DNA of 64,000 nt from G963666895 sp963666895 (GCA_963666895.2 CAXXNS010000003.1:210145-274144); one strand, 5' to 3'. Counted from the first letter of the stretch, positions 8,289-17,303 are shown. Notes: generated by a model not told the origin, from the sequence alone. Program-made: numbers and translations.

Positions 8289-8977
8289 ATGCCGCGCCCG
8301 CAAAAGTGCCGTTTCGTCGAGAAACATCCCGATGTGACCTATTTCAAACCCCAGGGAATCCCCATGCGGGATCTGGTGGAGATGCGCCTGACCGTGGACG
8401 GGTACGAGGCCCTGCGGCTGGTGGATTACCAGGGCCTGAGCATCGAGGAGGCGGCCCAGGCCATGGGCGTGTCCCGGCACATCGCCAGCCGGGTGCTGGC
8501 CGAGGCCCGCAAGGCCGTGGCCGAGACCCTGGCCAACGGCTGCGCCCTGCGTATCGAGGGCGGCACCTACCGAATTCGAGGAAACAAAGGCGAAACAAAC
8601 GGTTGCACTGAGGAGAAAGCCATGACAATGATCGCCGTCAGCAGCGAAGGCCCCGGGCTGGACCAGATGGGTCGATCCCAGATTCGGACGGGCCGCGGGC
8701 TTCGTCATCGTGAACACCGAGACCATGGAACACAGCTACCTGGACAACGGCGGGTCCCAGGCCATGGCGCATGGCGCGGGCATCCAGACCGCCCCAGTCC
8801 ATCGCCGACGCCGGAGCCGTAGTGGTCCTGACCGGGTTCGTGGGCCCCAAGGCCTTCCAGGCCCTGGCCGCCGCGGGCGTGCAGGTGGGGCAGGACCTGG
8901 CCGACATGACCGTGGGCCAGGCTGTGGAGCGTTTCAAGGACGGCAAGGTGGTTGTGGCCTCGGAGCCCAACAAATAG
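8289..8977 (+). pseudogene. DUF134 DNA-binding domain joined to NifX-type cofactor-binding domain (two frameshifts)
   Basis: Residues 1-100 are a complete DUF134 protein: MPRPQKCRFVEKHPDVTYFK and a helix-turn-helix LSIEEAAQAMGVSRHIASRV. Without any stop the frame continues through a linker (GNKGETNGCTEEKAM) into a NifX / dinitrogenase-cofactor domain: MIAVSSEGPGLDQMV, DPRFGRAAGFVIVNT, GAGIQTAQSIADAGAVVVL, ending at 8977. The second domain needs two corrections of one inserted base each (ATGGGTCGAT near 8669; GCCCCAGTCC near 8793). A GAGGAG site followed by ATG at 8622 could also start the NifX domain alone. DUF134 and NifX occur in nature both fused and separate; a metal-cluster-responsive regulator is a reasonable inference. 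Confidence 0.65.
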
Positions 8978-8981
8978 CAGC

Positions 8982-9112
8982 CCGTTGAAATTCCCGCGAT
9001 GGCTGCGTTGCTTCAAAAAGTCCAAATGCCTCGCGTACGGGGAGTACGCGTCGGCCTTGAACTTTTTTCGCGCCTTGCTCTCGCGGTTTTTGAACGGTCC
9101 GCCAAAAGGCTT
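8982..9112. repeat. Long imperfect palindromic intergenic element
   Basis: About 130 bp between genes fold back on themselves. The left arm (CCCGTTGAAA, GCGTTGCTTCAAAAAGTCCA, CTCGCGTACG) is matched in reverse by the right arm (AGTACGCGTCGGCCTTGAAC, TTTTTTCGCGCCTTGCTCTC, GGTTTTTGAACGG) around a centre near 9044. This is the layout of REP- or MITE-like elements. It encodes nothing recognisable. Only one copy lies in this window. Confidence 0.6.
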
Positions 9113-9139
9113 TTTGAATGGATAGCTAGGATAATAGAG

Positions 9140-10008
9140 ATGCGTATCACAGTTGCCAGCGGCAAGGGCGGTACGGGCAAGACCACGGTCACGGCCTCTC
9201 TGGTCTCGATCTGGGACGGGCCGGTGACGGCCGTGGACCTGGACGTGGAGGAACCCAATCTGCACCTGTTCCTGAATCCGGACCTGCCGGACGAGGAAGC
9301 CGTGCATATGGACGTCCCTGTGGTGGACGAGGAGCGCTGCACTCTGTGCCGCAAGTGCGCCGACCTCTGCCAGTTTCGGGCCATCAACGTGCTGGGAAGC
9401 GTGGTCATGACCTTTCCCGAGATGTGTCACGGCTGCGGCGGCTGCATGGCCATCTGTCCGGAAGAGGCCATCAGCGTGGGCCACCGCGAGCTGGGCGTCA
9501 TGCTCGAGGGTAGGGCCGGCGACGTTCCCTATCTTATGGGCCGGCTGCGTATCGGCGAGGCCATGAGCCCGCCGCTCATGCGCGCGGTCAAGGAGCGGCT
9601 GGAAGAGCGGTTGGCCGTCCGTCCCGGGGACGCGCTCATCGACGCGCCTCCGGGCGTCAGCTGTCCGGCCATGTGCGCGGTCATGGACAGCGACTACGTC
9701 ATCCTGGTTACCGAGCCCACGCCCTTCGGGTTCCACGATTTCCGGCTGGCCTGGGAGGCCTTCTCCCCCATGGGCAAGCCCATGGGCGCGATTATCAACC
9801 GGGCCGGGCACGGGGACGACTCGGTGTACGGGTTCTGCAAGGACAAGGACCTGCCCATCCTGGCCGAGATTCCCTACGACCGGGCAATCGCCTGAGGCCT
9901 ATGCCCGGGGACGTTTGGCCGCGCAGGTCAGCGACGAGTACCGCAAGCTGTTCCAGCACGTCAGGGGACACGGTTCGGGCCGCGCTCAAGGAGGCCGCCC
10001 ATGCGTGA
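9140..10008 (+). pseudogene. MinD-family ATPase with inserted 2x[4Fe-4S] ferredoxin motifs, copy 1 (two frameshifts near the end)
   Basis: A ParA/MinD-type P-loop ATPase of about 288 residues: deviant Walker A SGKGGTGKTTVTASL at residues about 7-21, then two ferredoxin motifs (CTLCRKCADLCQF and CHGCGGCMAICPEE, residues about 65-110), and the switch II segment LIDAPPGVSCP. It reads cleanly to 9895. One inserted base near 9892-9895 and one G near 9966 then hide the tail AYARGRLAAQVSDEYRKLF and DTVRAALKEAAHA, which ends at 10008. The next gene starts at 10001, inside this one. In Desulfovibrio, paired ATPases of this kind work with NifX-like orange proteins; a role in loading or moving a metal cluster is inferred. 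Confidence 0.8.
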
Positions 10009-10905
10009 GATAATCATCATCAGCGGCAAGGGCGGGTACGGGCAAGACCTCGCTCACCGCGGCCTTTGCCGACCTGTCCGAAAACAGAATCCTGTGCGAC
10101 CTGGACGTGGACGCCCCGGACCTGCACATCCTGCTGCAACCCGAGACCGTGAACCCAGGAGGATTTTTTCTCCGGCCACGAGGCCCACATCGATCCGGAC
10201 CTGTGCAACGGGCTGCGGGACCTGCATGGACATGTGCCGCTACGGGGCCGTGTCCGAGAAGGACGGAGTCTTCGGCATCGACCCCCTGCGTTGCGAGGGA
10301 TGCAAGGTGTGCGTGGAGTTCTGCCCGGCCGGGGCCGTGGAGTTCCCCATCCGGCACTGCGGCACCTGGTCGTCCAGCAACACCCGGTTCGGCCCCATGA
10401 TCCACGCCCAGCTCTTTCCGGGCGAGGAGAACTCGGGCCTGCTGGTGGCCCGGCTCAAGGCAGGAGGCACGCAAGCTGGCCGAGGAAAAGGGCCTGGACA
10501 TGCTTCTGTGCGACGGCGCGCCGGGGCATCGGCTGCCCGGTCATCGCCTCCCTGTCGGGCACGGACCTGGCCGTGGTGGTCACCGAGCCCACGCCGTCGG
10601 GCCGCCACGACCTGGAGCGGGTCGGCGAACTCTGCGAGCACTTCCGCACCAAGGTGGCCGTGATCGTGAACAAATGCGACCTCAACCCGGACCAGGCCGC
10701 CAGCATCAGAACGTATTGCCAGGACAGGGGGTACTCGGTTATCGCCGAACTGCCCCACGACAACATCGTCACCCAGGCCATGGTCCAGCGCAAGGCGGTC
10801 ACCGAACTGCCGGGCTGTCCCTTCAGCCACGCGCTGCGCCAGGCCTGGCAACGGATAGAGGACCTTTCCAAAACCAAGCAACCTGAAAAAACCAACGTTT
10901 CATAA
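10001..10905 (+). pseudogene. MinD-family ATPase with 2x[4Fe-4S] ferredoxin motifs, copy 2 (about five frameshifts)
   Basis: The partner of the preceding ATPase, about 300 residues when repaired: MREIIIISGKGG then TGKTSLTAAF, LDVDAPDLHILLQPETVN, ferredoxin motifs CNGCGTCMDMCRYGAV and CEGCKVCVEFCPAGAV, DGAPGIGCPVIASL and a clean C-terminal third (TDLAVVVTEPTPSGRHDLER to the stop at 10905). The breaks are single added bases in GGCGGGTACGG (near 10034), AACCCAGG (near 10156), AACGGGCTGC (near 10208), GCAGGAGGC (near 10465) and CCGGGGCATC (near 10525). All are +1 homopolymer extensions. The start overlaps the end of copy 1 by 8 bp. The two ATPases probably form a heterodimer. Confidence 0.8.
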
Positions 10906-10918
10906 CGAGGAGAGCATC

Positions 10919-11299
10919 ATGAACAAGGTACGGATTGCCATTCCCTCCGCTGGCTCCGGCGGCCTCGAGGCGGCCCTGGGCCAGCATTTCGGCCATTGCG
11001 ACGTGTATACCGTGGTCGACGTGGAGGACAACAAGATCGCCGAGGTCAGCACCCTGCCCAACGTGCCGCACCAGCAGGGCGGCTGCATGGCCCCGGTGAA
11101 CCATCTGGCCGGAAACCAGGTCAACGTGCTCATCGCCGGCGGCATGGGCATGCGTCCGCTCATGGGCTTCAACCAGGTGGGCATCCAGGTCTTCTACGGC
11201 GCCACGGCCGCCAACGTGGGCGAGGCCGTCAACGCCTTGCTGGCCGGACAGTTGCAGGAATTCACCCCGGCCCAGACTTGCGGCGGGGGAGGCATGTAA
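10919..11299 (+). CDS. NifX/NifB-type metal-cluster-binding protein, intact
   Basis: A 126-residue dinitrogenase iron-molybdenum-cofactor family protein: VRIAIPSAGSGGLEAALGQH then FGHCDVYTVVDVEDNKI, PHQQGGCMAPVNHLAGNQVN, GMGMRPLMGFNQVGIQVFYG, ending with TCGGGGM. The GG(C/H) loop and central GMG motif are those of the family that includes NifX, NafY and the orange protein. It follows the second Fe-S ATPase by 13 bp with a good GAGGAG site at 10907-10912 and is free of frameshifts. Expected role: carrier or storage of a Mo- or Fe-containing cluster in the cytoplasm, acting with the ATPases. Confidence 0.88.
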   Translation: MNKVRIAIPSAGSGGLEAALGQHFGHCDVYTVVDVEDNKIAEVSTLPNVPHQQGGCMAPVNHLAGNQVNVLIAGGMGMRPLMGFNQVGIQVFYGATAANVGEAVNALLAGQLQEFTPAQTCGGGGM

Positions 11300-11317
11300 G
11301 CCCCGGCGGAGACATCC

Positions 11318-11743
11318 ATGCACCATGATTCAACCCCGGAGACCCTCAGCGAGCGGTTTCTGGACCACATGCGCAACCCCCGCAACCAGGGGGACATGGA
11401 ACGGCCCAGCGGCGCGGCCGAGATGACGGGGCAGTGCGGCGACTCCATCGGCGTGTCCATTCACGTGGCCGACGGACGCATCCGGGATATCCGGGTCCAG
11501 CCCACTGGCTGCGCCTTCACCCTGGTCTGCGCCAGCGCCATGAGCGTGCTGGCCCACGGCAAGAGCCTGGACGACGCCCTGACCATCGAGACCGAGCACG
11601 TGGTGGCCGAGGTGGGCGGGCTGCCCGAGGACCATCTGCACTGTGCCCGGCTGGCGCTCAACACCCTGGGCGAGGCCATCGCGGACCATTTGGAGAAGTC
11701 CGGCAAGGGCCCGGGCCCGGGAAAAGTCGCGGCTGCGGGCTGA
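11318..11743 (+). CDS. IscU/NifU-like Fe-S scaffold protein
   Basis: A 141-residue scaffold of the NifU N-terminal family. All three cluster-ligand cysteines are visible: C40 in GQCGDSIGVSIHV, C64 in QPTGCAFTLVCASAM and C107 in DHLHCARLALNTLG. The aspartate beside the first cysteine is also conserved (CGD). It lies 18 bp after the NifX gene and is intact. No cysteine desulfurase is nearby, so sulfur must come from elsewhere in the cell, possibly through the TusA protein encoded 4 kb downstream. The C-terminal tail (GKGPGPGKVAAAG) is low complexity. Confidence 0.85.
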   Translation: MHHDSTPETLSERFLDHMRNPRNQGDMERPSGAAEMTGQCGDSIGVSIHVADGRIRDIRVQPTGCAFTLVCASAMSVLAHGKSLDDALTIETEHVVAEVGGLPEDHLHCARLALNTLGEAIADHLEKSGKGPGPGKVAAAG

Positions 11744-11768
11744 AACGGACTGAAAAAGGAGAGGGGAG

Positions 11769-12137
11769 ATGGTGTTTTTGCTGGTCACCACACGGGCAGA
11801 CGAGCTGGCCGCGTTCACGCGCGGCCTGACCGGGTCCGGAGAGGTCGAGCTCGCCATGGCCGTGGACCCGGGCCAGGCCCTGGACGTGGCTCGTGACAAG
11901 GCTCCGGTCCTGGCAGTCGTGGACAAGGATCTGCCCGGGAGTTCCTCCCTGGGCCTGGTGGGCGAGCTGCTCAAGGTCAACGCCATGATCAACACGGCCG
12001 TGGTCAGCGATATGAGCGAGGAGGACTTCCACGAGGAGAGCGAGGGACTGGGCGTGCTGGCCCAGGTGCCCCCGAACCCCGGGGAACAGGACGGAAAGGA
12101 CCTGGCCGACAAGCTGCGCGGCCTGTTGCAATACTGA
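11769..12137 (+). CDS. Small receiver-like protein of unknown function
   Basis: A 122-residue protein with the alternating pattern of a CheY-like fold (MVFLLVTTRADELAAFTRGL, PVLAVVDKDLPGSSSLGLVG, INTAVVSDMSEEDF). The strand-3 aspartate appears as VVDKDLPG, but the acidic pocket near the N-terminus and the usual conserved lysine are not convincing, so it may not be phosphorylated. ATG 11769 follows GGGGAG. It lies 26 bp downstream of the NifU-like gene and before the next NifX gene, in the same operon. Small pseudo-receivers of this type accompany NifX/MinD clusters in some sulfate reducers; I cannot give a role. Confidence 0.6.
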   Translation: MVFLLVTTRADELAAFTRGLTGSGEVELAMAVDPGQALDVARDKAPVLAVVDKDLPGSSSLGLVGELLKVNAMINTAVVSDMSEEDFHEESEGLGVLAQVPPNPGEQDGKDLADKLRGLLQY

Positions 12138-12203
12138 CCACGCCGTGGTCCGGGCCTTCGCAACGAGACCAATGGGAACCGAGCGTTCCCAAAGGAGTAT
12201 GCC

Positions 12204-12747
12204 ATGAAGATTGCCGTCAGCGCACAAGGCAAGGGGCCAGACAGCCCACCTGGACCCCCCGCTTCGGGCGGGCGCCCGGATTCGTTCTCTTTGACACCGA
12301 CTCCGGGTCGTACGGCTACCTGGACAATTCCGGCCAGGTGGACTTGGCCCAGGGCGCGGGCATCCAGACCGCCCAGACCATCGCCGACGCGGGCGTGGCC
12401 CTGCTCATCACCGGCCGCGTGGGCCCCAAGGCGGAAGTCGCCCTGGAACTAGGCCGGGATCAAGGTGGTCCTGTCCGGCCGGGACAACCGTGGAAACAGG
12501 CCCTGGCCGACTATCGTGAAGGCGGTCCGGCCGCTTCTCCGGCGGCTGCTCCGGCCGGGCGGACGCCGGCATGGGTGGCGGCGGAGGACAAGGCATGGGC
12601 GGGCGGCGAGAGGCCGTGGAATGGGCGGCGGTGGCGGCGGTTGCCGTCGGGGCCGGCGGAACCGGACGCGGCATGGGCGGCGGCGGTGGACGCGGCATGG
12701 GCGGCGGTGGCGGCGGAGGTCGCGGCGGCCGGGGCACGGGAGGCTGA
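12204..12747 (+). pseudogene. NifX-type protein with Gly-rich MGGG tail (several frameshifts)
   Basis: Repaired, it is a cofactor-binding protein of about 175 residues: MKIAVSAQGKGPDSHLDPRF, GRAPGFVLFDTDSGSYGYLD, GAGIQTAQTIADAGVALLIT, then AGIKVVLSGRDTVKQALADY. A tail rich in glycine and arginine follows, with repeats of the type GMGGGGGRGMGGGG. Traced insertions: C in AGCCCACC (near 12232), C in the C-run near 12250, A near 12450, A near 12486 and G near 12491. The Gly-rich tail is reported from NifX/NifB-like proteins of sulfate reducers. It is the third NifX domain in 4 kb. Confidence 0.7.
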
Positions 12748-12751
12748 TCCC

Positions 12752-13134
12752 ATGACCAAGATCGCCATCCTGCGTTCAGACAAGAACGCCAAGCGCTGGC
12801 CCACCTGACCAATTGCTTCAAGTGCCTGGCCGGACGCCGCGAGGGGTTCGCCGGGTACGAGGAAACCGAGCTGGCCGGGGGTCTTCACCCTGTCCCCGGA
12901 CCCGGAGGGAGACCCTCCAACTGGCCCGGATTCTCAAGGCCAAGGGGGCCGAGGCCGTCCACGTGGTCACCTGGCTCCCTTCGCCCACAAGGGCGACGAC
13001 GGCTGGGTCCTGGGCAACGGCCTGGAGAACGGCCTGGACGAGGTGTTGGAGATGGTGGCGGCGGACACCGGCCTGCCCTGCGTCAAGGGCACGGGCCCAT
13101 CTGCCGCCGGGGCTACATGCCGCAGCGCTTTTAG
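12752..13134 (+). pseudogene. CGGC-type small metal-binding protein (frameshifted)
   Basis: Repaired frames read MTKIAILRSDKNAKR, LTNCFKCLAGRREGFAGYEE, TELAGVFTLSPDPEGETLQL, LARILKAKGAEAVHVVTC, GWVLGNGLENGLDEVLEMVA, VKGTAHLPPGYMPQRF. This is the layout of CGGC-domain proteins: Cys-rich N-terminus, central histidine/cysteine and a C-terminal basic motif. These are predicted metal-binding proteins of unknown function found in anaerobes. At least four indels separate the pieces; around 12808-12815 more than one base differs. It ends the plus-strand operon, facing the DUF89 gene. Confidence 0.6.
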
Positions 13135-13149
13135 GGGAATGCGCCCGGC

Positions 13150-14024
13150 TCAGCCCTCGGGCCGGGTGCAGAACATGGAGTGCCCCACCGGGCGGCCGGT
13201 CATCTTGGCCACCACCGGGCACTTGACCTTGAAGGCGAACCAGACCCCTGGGCCGCTCGCCGCACAGGGCTTCGAAGTTGCCCTGGCCCCTTGCTCACGA
13301 TCAGGTCGGCCCGGTCCATGCGTTCCAGGAACGCGGGGATCGCAGCGCTCGACCACCGTGCCCGGGCGTGTCCACGCCCGAGGACACCACCTCACAGAGC
13401 TCGGTCTATGCCCACGGCCCGGGCGTCCTTCCAGGGTGGCGTCGTTGATCACCGGGCGTCCGCGCACCGCGTAGGTCACCCGGCAGCCACGGTCCAGCAG
13501 GGGCTTCCACCAGCAGGGGTGTCCAGCCCGATCTCGCCCGCGTTGTCGTCCCAGGATCAGGATGTCCCGTGCCTGAAGCGGCGGCCTTGGAAAAGGCTTG
13601 GTATGCGTCCGGGTCCAGGTCCGAGTCCATGCGCCGCAGCTCCGCCTGCCAGTCGAATTCCCCTGGGCACCGGCGCAATCCATGTAGTTGCCCACGATGG
13701 AGAATTCCAATGCCCGGCGCAGCCGGTCCTGCCCGTTGTCGAGCAGCCCGCGCAGCTCCGGGAGCATGTCCCAGGGACGCGCTGGTTGGCGTCCTTCTTG
13801 GCCTGAGCGTAGATGTCGTCGCACCCTGTCATCTCCGCCACCATCCCGTACATCCGGCCCGCGATGGCCGGGGGGGAGCACGTCAGGTCCAGGCCGGCCA
13901 CGCGCTGCGCCCAGGCCGCGATGAGCCGGCGGTGCAGGGTCTTCGTCGTCGCGGGGTCGGCGCGCCGGGCCGCGATCAGCAATTGGAAGAAGAAGCAGGG
14001 GATGCAGTCCAGGGCTGTGATCAT
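13150..14024 (-). pseudogene. DUF89 / ARMT1-like damage-control phosphatase (many frameshifts)
   Basis: Pieces in all three frames line up with the DUF89 family in order. The N-terminal MITALDCIPCFFFQLLIAAR carries the CxxC motif. Then come YGMVAEMTGCDDIYAQAKKD, LPELRGLLDNGQDRLRRALE, FSIVGNYMDCAGAQG, the D-N-A-G-E metal/phosphate motif in disrupted form (ILGRQRGRDRAG for ILGDNAGEIG), VTYAVRGRPVINDATLE and FKVKCPVVAKMTGRPVGHSM. Members hydrolyse damaged or surplus phosphometabolites using a divalent metal. Repaired length is about 285 residues, normal for prokaryotic forms. It heads the downstream half of a minus-strand operon with the NAD(P)HX-dehydratase-like gene, which is also a repair-type enzyme. 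Confidence 0.65.
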
Positions 14025-14080
14025 GACGGGGCGGATTAAAGCACGGCTCTCTGATGCGAGGCAAGGATAAGAAGAGGGGG

Positions 14081-14968
14081 CTAGGGGCGCGGCCTGTTGC
14101 CGGTCTTCGAGAAGGGGCCTCCAGGGCCTGGGGGATGCGGGCGATGAGGTCGGCCACCTGCGAGGCCGGGGTCAGTCCGGCCAGTTCACCGGCCAGTCGG
14201 TTGGCCCGCGCCGCCAGCAAACAGGCCTCGGGGATGTCCCACCCGGCTTCGGCCAGGGCCGAGGCCGTGCCGGTCAGGGAGTCGCCCGTTGCCGCGCCAT
14301 GGCCTCCATGGCCTCCAGGGCCGGGCTGGATACGGTGTGCAGAATCTCGCCCGAGCGCACGATGAGGTCCGTGGCCCCCTTGACCAGCAGGTTGCGGGCC
14401 GCGTTGTCGTGCTTGTAGGCCCGGGCGATGAGGTCCGGGGCCTTGTTGTCCTCGTGGAGCAGGAAGCCCCGGGCGTAGAAGGGGTGCGGCGCGGTTTCGT
14501 CGGCCAGGAAGGCCAGCTCCCCGGCATCCGGGAGTGAACAGGTCGTACTCGCCGGACTGGCCGGCTCATCTTGGCCGCGTACATGAACACCGGCGTCGGC
14601 CATGAGCAGGGGCGCGGGGTTCATGTCCCCGGATCGCGAACAGCACCTTGTTGTGCCAGTCCACGTCCGGCTGCAGGTAGTGGAAGGTCAGGGCCGAGCA
14701 AACCGCATCCGGCCAGGTGGTCGCAGAGGTGGGCGTAGAGCACGCGGCTGCCGCCTCCCTGGCCGATGTCGCCCACCAGCCAGGCCATGGGCGGATGCTT
14801 GCCCAGGGCCCTGGCCGTGACCGCGGCCGCGGCCAGCAGGGCCGGGGTGCCCCGGGCCACGTCCACCACGTGGCCGTCCACCCAGCAGGTTCGCCCCCCT
14901 CGAACGACGCCTCCCCGATGACCAGGGTCGGGGTTGTCCACGGGCAGGGTGCCGATCACACCGAGCAT
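14081..14968 (-). pseudogene. YjeF C-terminal / NAD(P)HX-dehydratase-like ribokinase-fold protein (many frameshifts)
   Basis: Repaired to about 285 residues: MLGVIGTLPVDNP, TLVIGEASFEGGE, DGHVVDVARGTPALLAAAAV, MAWLVGDIGQGGGSRVLYAH, LLMADAGFMYAAKMSG, FTPDAGELAFLADETA, NLLVKGATDLIVRSGEILHT, and GDSLTGTASALAEAGW. The last two match the VKG...GTGD(x)LTG phosphate-binding and catalytic region of the ADP-dependent (S)-NAD(P)H-hydrate dehydratase family. The N-terminal half is less typical, so the substrate could differ. Its start overlaps the DUF3343 gene by 13 bp. At least six single-base insertions break it. Context with DUF3343, TusA and YedE suggests a selenium- or sulfur-linked role not shown for the canonical enzyme. 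Confidence 0.55.
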
Positions 14969-15509
14969 ATCCGCCTCATCTCTTCAAAGGCCAGGTCCAG
15001 GGCGTAGCCGCACAGGGTGTGGGCCCAGGTCGCGCGGGCCTGGGCGCGTCCCGCAGGGTCTTTCCGGTCAGCTCCCCGGCCAGATAGGGAACGTCCGGGC
15101 AGCCGCCGCCAGGACACGTTGACGATCGACCAGGCTGGTCTTGTCCACGGTCAGCTTCATGTTGGCGGCCCGGACCATGAGGTGGTCGCCGAAGTCCTTG
15201 ACGTGGAAGAGGTCCACCGGGGTCAGCAGGGGGCCGCTCACGGGCACGGCCATCATCGGCGGGTTGTCCGCCTGTTCCAGAGCCCGGGTGATGAACAGCT
15301 CCTCCATGAGCGGAAAGTCGATGACCAGGTCGCAGCCCTTCTGGATCTCGGGGGGCGGGCCCATGACCTTGATCTCGTAGCCCAGCTCCTTGAGCAGCTT
15401 CTCGGCCCGGATGACCTCGCTGGTGCTCTCGAAGACCAGCAGGCCCCCGTTCGCTGAGTCCGGGGCCTGCGGTCTTTTCTTTTGTTTTTCCCTTGCGCGG
15501 GAAGATCAT
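14956..15509 (-). pseudogene. DUF3343 (putative Se/S carrier-like) protein (about three frameshifts)
   Basis: Repaired: an N-terminal DUF3343 domain (GLLVFESTSEVIRAEKLLKE, LGYEIKVMGPPPEIQKGCDL), a middle part LLTPVDLFHVKDFGDHLMVR and a C-terminal part TSLVIVNVSGGGCPDVPYLA then WAHTLCGYALDLAFEE. The GGGCPDVPYL motif marks a conserved cysteine in a glycine loop. DUF3343 proteins are annotated as possible selenium or sulfur carriers and are typically neighbours of YedE/YedF selenium genes, as here. The start codon overlaps the TusA stop (ATGA), so the two should be co-translated. Confidence 0.65.
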
Positions 15510-15725
15510 GTGCTGCTGATGGTCAGCTTGTGGTGGTCACCCTCGTCGGAGACCGAGGTCACGCTCCACCCCTTGGCCTGCACGGCCCCGGGTGATGTTC
15601 TCCTCGCTGGCCTCGGAATCCACCAGGGTCTCGATGGTTCCCGAACCGACCTCGGCGATCTTGGCCAGGGTATCCAATACCGGCTGGGGGCAGGAAAGCC
15701 CGCGAACGTCTACTGTTTCGGCCAT
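15506..15725 (-). pseudogene. TusA/YedF-family sulfur (selenium) carrier protein, one frameshift
   Basis: Reads MAETVDVRGLSCPQPVLDTL then AKIAEVGSGTIETLVDSEAS and EENITR; after one inserted base near 15592 it continues AVQAKGWSVTSVSDEGDHHK to a stop at 15506. The CPxP motif with the persulfide cysteine at C12 is typical of TusA and of the N-terminal domain of YedF. The start has an AGGGAGAT site. It lies between the YedE transporter and DUF3343 genes, the arrangement of the predicted selenium-trafficking cassette. The same genome region encodes a selenocysteine formate dehydrogenase 10 kb away. Confidence 0.8.
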
Positions 15726-15739
15726 TATCTGTATCTCCC

Positions 15740-16831
15740 TTACGCTTTCTTTCTCATGGTCAGTGCCGATGAACAGGCAGAAGACCATGCCCACGATCCA
15801 GGCCTCGATGCCGTGGGGGCCGAGGCCCTTGGGCGAGCTGGCCGTGCCGAAGTTGTGCGCGAAGGCCCGCGCCCACGATCATGCCCAGCACGAATATGCT
15901 GGCGTCGCCGTCCACCCTCGCCGGCCATGAACAGCTGGCGTCCGGGGCAGCCCCCGGCCCAGGGCGAAGGCCAGACCGGCCAGGACCATGCCCAGGAAGT
16001 TCCAGACGTGCAGGTTGTGGGCCACGGGCTGGGCCTCGAACCCGGGGGTGGAACTGGCCCAGGATCAGGTTCATGGCGAATGCCGCCACCAGCAGGGCCA
16101 CCACGCCCAGGAACAGGTGCAGGTGTTTGAACAGGATCAGGTCGCGGAACGCGCCCATGGTGCAGAAACGGCTGCGCTGGGCCAGGATGCCCACGGCCAG
16201 GCCGATGCCCAGGGACACGAACAGGGCCGCGTGCATGGCGCCGGGACCCTTGAGGCTGTAGAAGAGCACGCCGCTCTGGGGCTCGCCCTCGATCTGCGGG
16301 TAGATGAACATCAGGGCCAGGAAGATGGCCATGATGATGGGCATGAGCAGCCCCACCGAGGCATAGGTCTTCTGGCTGCGTCCCAGGTTGAAGCCCATGC
16401 GCAGGAAAAGGGTGCCGATCCCAGATGCCCACGATGAGACCGGCCAGGCCCAGGATGGCGTTGAGGTCGCCGCCGGCCAGCCGGAGCAGGGCGCGCCAGG
16501 GGCAGCCGAGGAAGACCAGGGCTCCGATCATGGCGAACATGCCGAGCACGAAACGGACGATGGGTGCGGAACCGGCCCGGGGACGGAAGTCCTTGGCCGC
16601 CAGGGCAGCCGCCAGGGAGCCCAGGACGAAGCCGATGATTTCCGGGCGCATGTACTGGACCACTCCCGCCCTGTGCAGGCCGACGGCGCCGGCGATGTCC
16701 CGCTCGAAGCAGGGCCCACGCAGATGCCCATGTTGGCCGGATTGCCCAGGTATTGCAGGAGAGAGGCCAGGATTCCGATGGCCAATCCCACAAAGATGAT
16801 GCCCCCAACGGGTCGCCAATACGTTTTTCAT
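15740..16831 (-). pseudogene. YedE/YeeE-family transporter, selenium-metabolism type (several frameshifts)
   Basis: A polytopic inner-membrane protein of about 360 residues when repaired. Hydrophobic segments include MGLAIGILASLLQYLGNPAN, PEIIGFVLGSLAAALAAKDF, FVLGMFAMIGALVFLGCPWR, LMPIIMAIFLALMFIYPQIE and FLGVVALLVAAFAMNLILGQ. The conserved cysteines are visible: GCPWRALLR (first repeat) and RSRFCTMGAFRDL (second repeat), the residues that pass thiosulfate-like or selenium species in this family. GGGAGGGAGG precedes the start. It leads the minus-strand operon with TusA and DUF3343. At least five +1 breaks occur, for example near 15866, 15917 and 16425. Confidence 0.75.
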
Positions 16832-17303
16832 CCTCCCTCCCCGGCGGCCGGACCCTGCCTAGCCCGATACCTGCCTGTCCAGCGCCCCCCCCCTTGGCGC
16901 ACAATCCCGACCACCGCCCAATGCGCAGCCTGTTGTGCAAGCCCAAGAGTAGGCTGGTTGTCAGCAATGTACAGCACCTAATCCAGGTGTGCGATGCTGT
17001 CCATTATAGGAAAACTTCATTCCATATTGGCACAGGTCCTGTCGTAAAAAAAGGGTGTGGGGATTTTTTTTCTGCAAAAAGTGACCGTACCAAAAAACAC
17101 GGACAGTGGGATGGTTCTGTCATATGTTCAAAATAGCAGGCCTGGGTTTGTGAACCTTTCTGTATTATGGTCAGGGTACATCAATACGGAAAAAAGCCTG
17201 GATATGCGGGATTATTCTTATTGTATGCCATCTTTGTACCCTTGTTGGGGTACAACGATGGCCGTTGGCGTGAAAATCTTCCAGGAGACGATAAAGACGG
17301 TGG
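16832..17303. other. Intergenic region between yedE and moeA
   Basis: 472 bp without a recognisable gene. It holds a C9 run at about 16888 and an ATTATA (TATAAT on the minus strand) at 17003-17008 that could be the -10 box for the yedE operon. A perfect GTACCC/GGGTAC inverted repeat at 17236-17253 lies just beyond the moeA stop and may be a weak termination hairpin or an operator. Confidence 0.45.
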
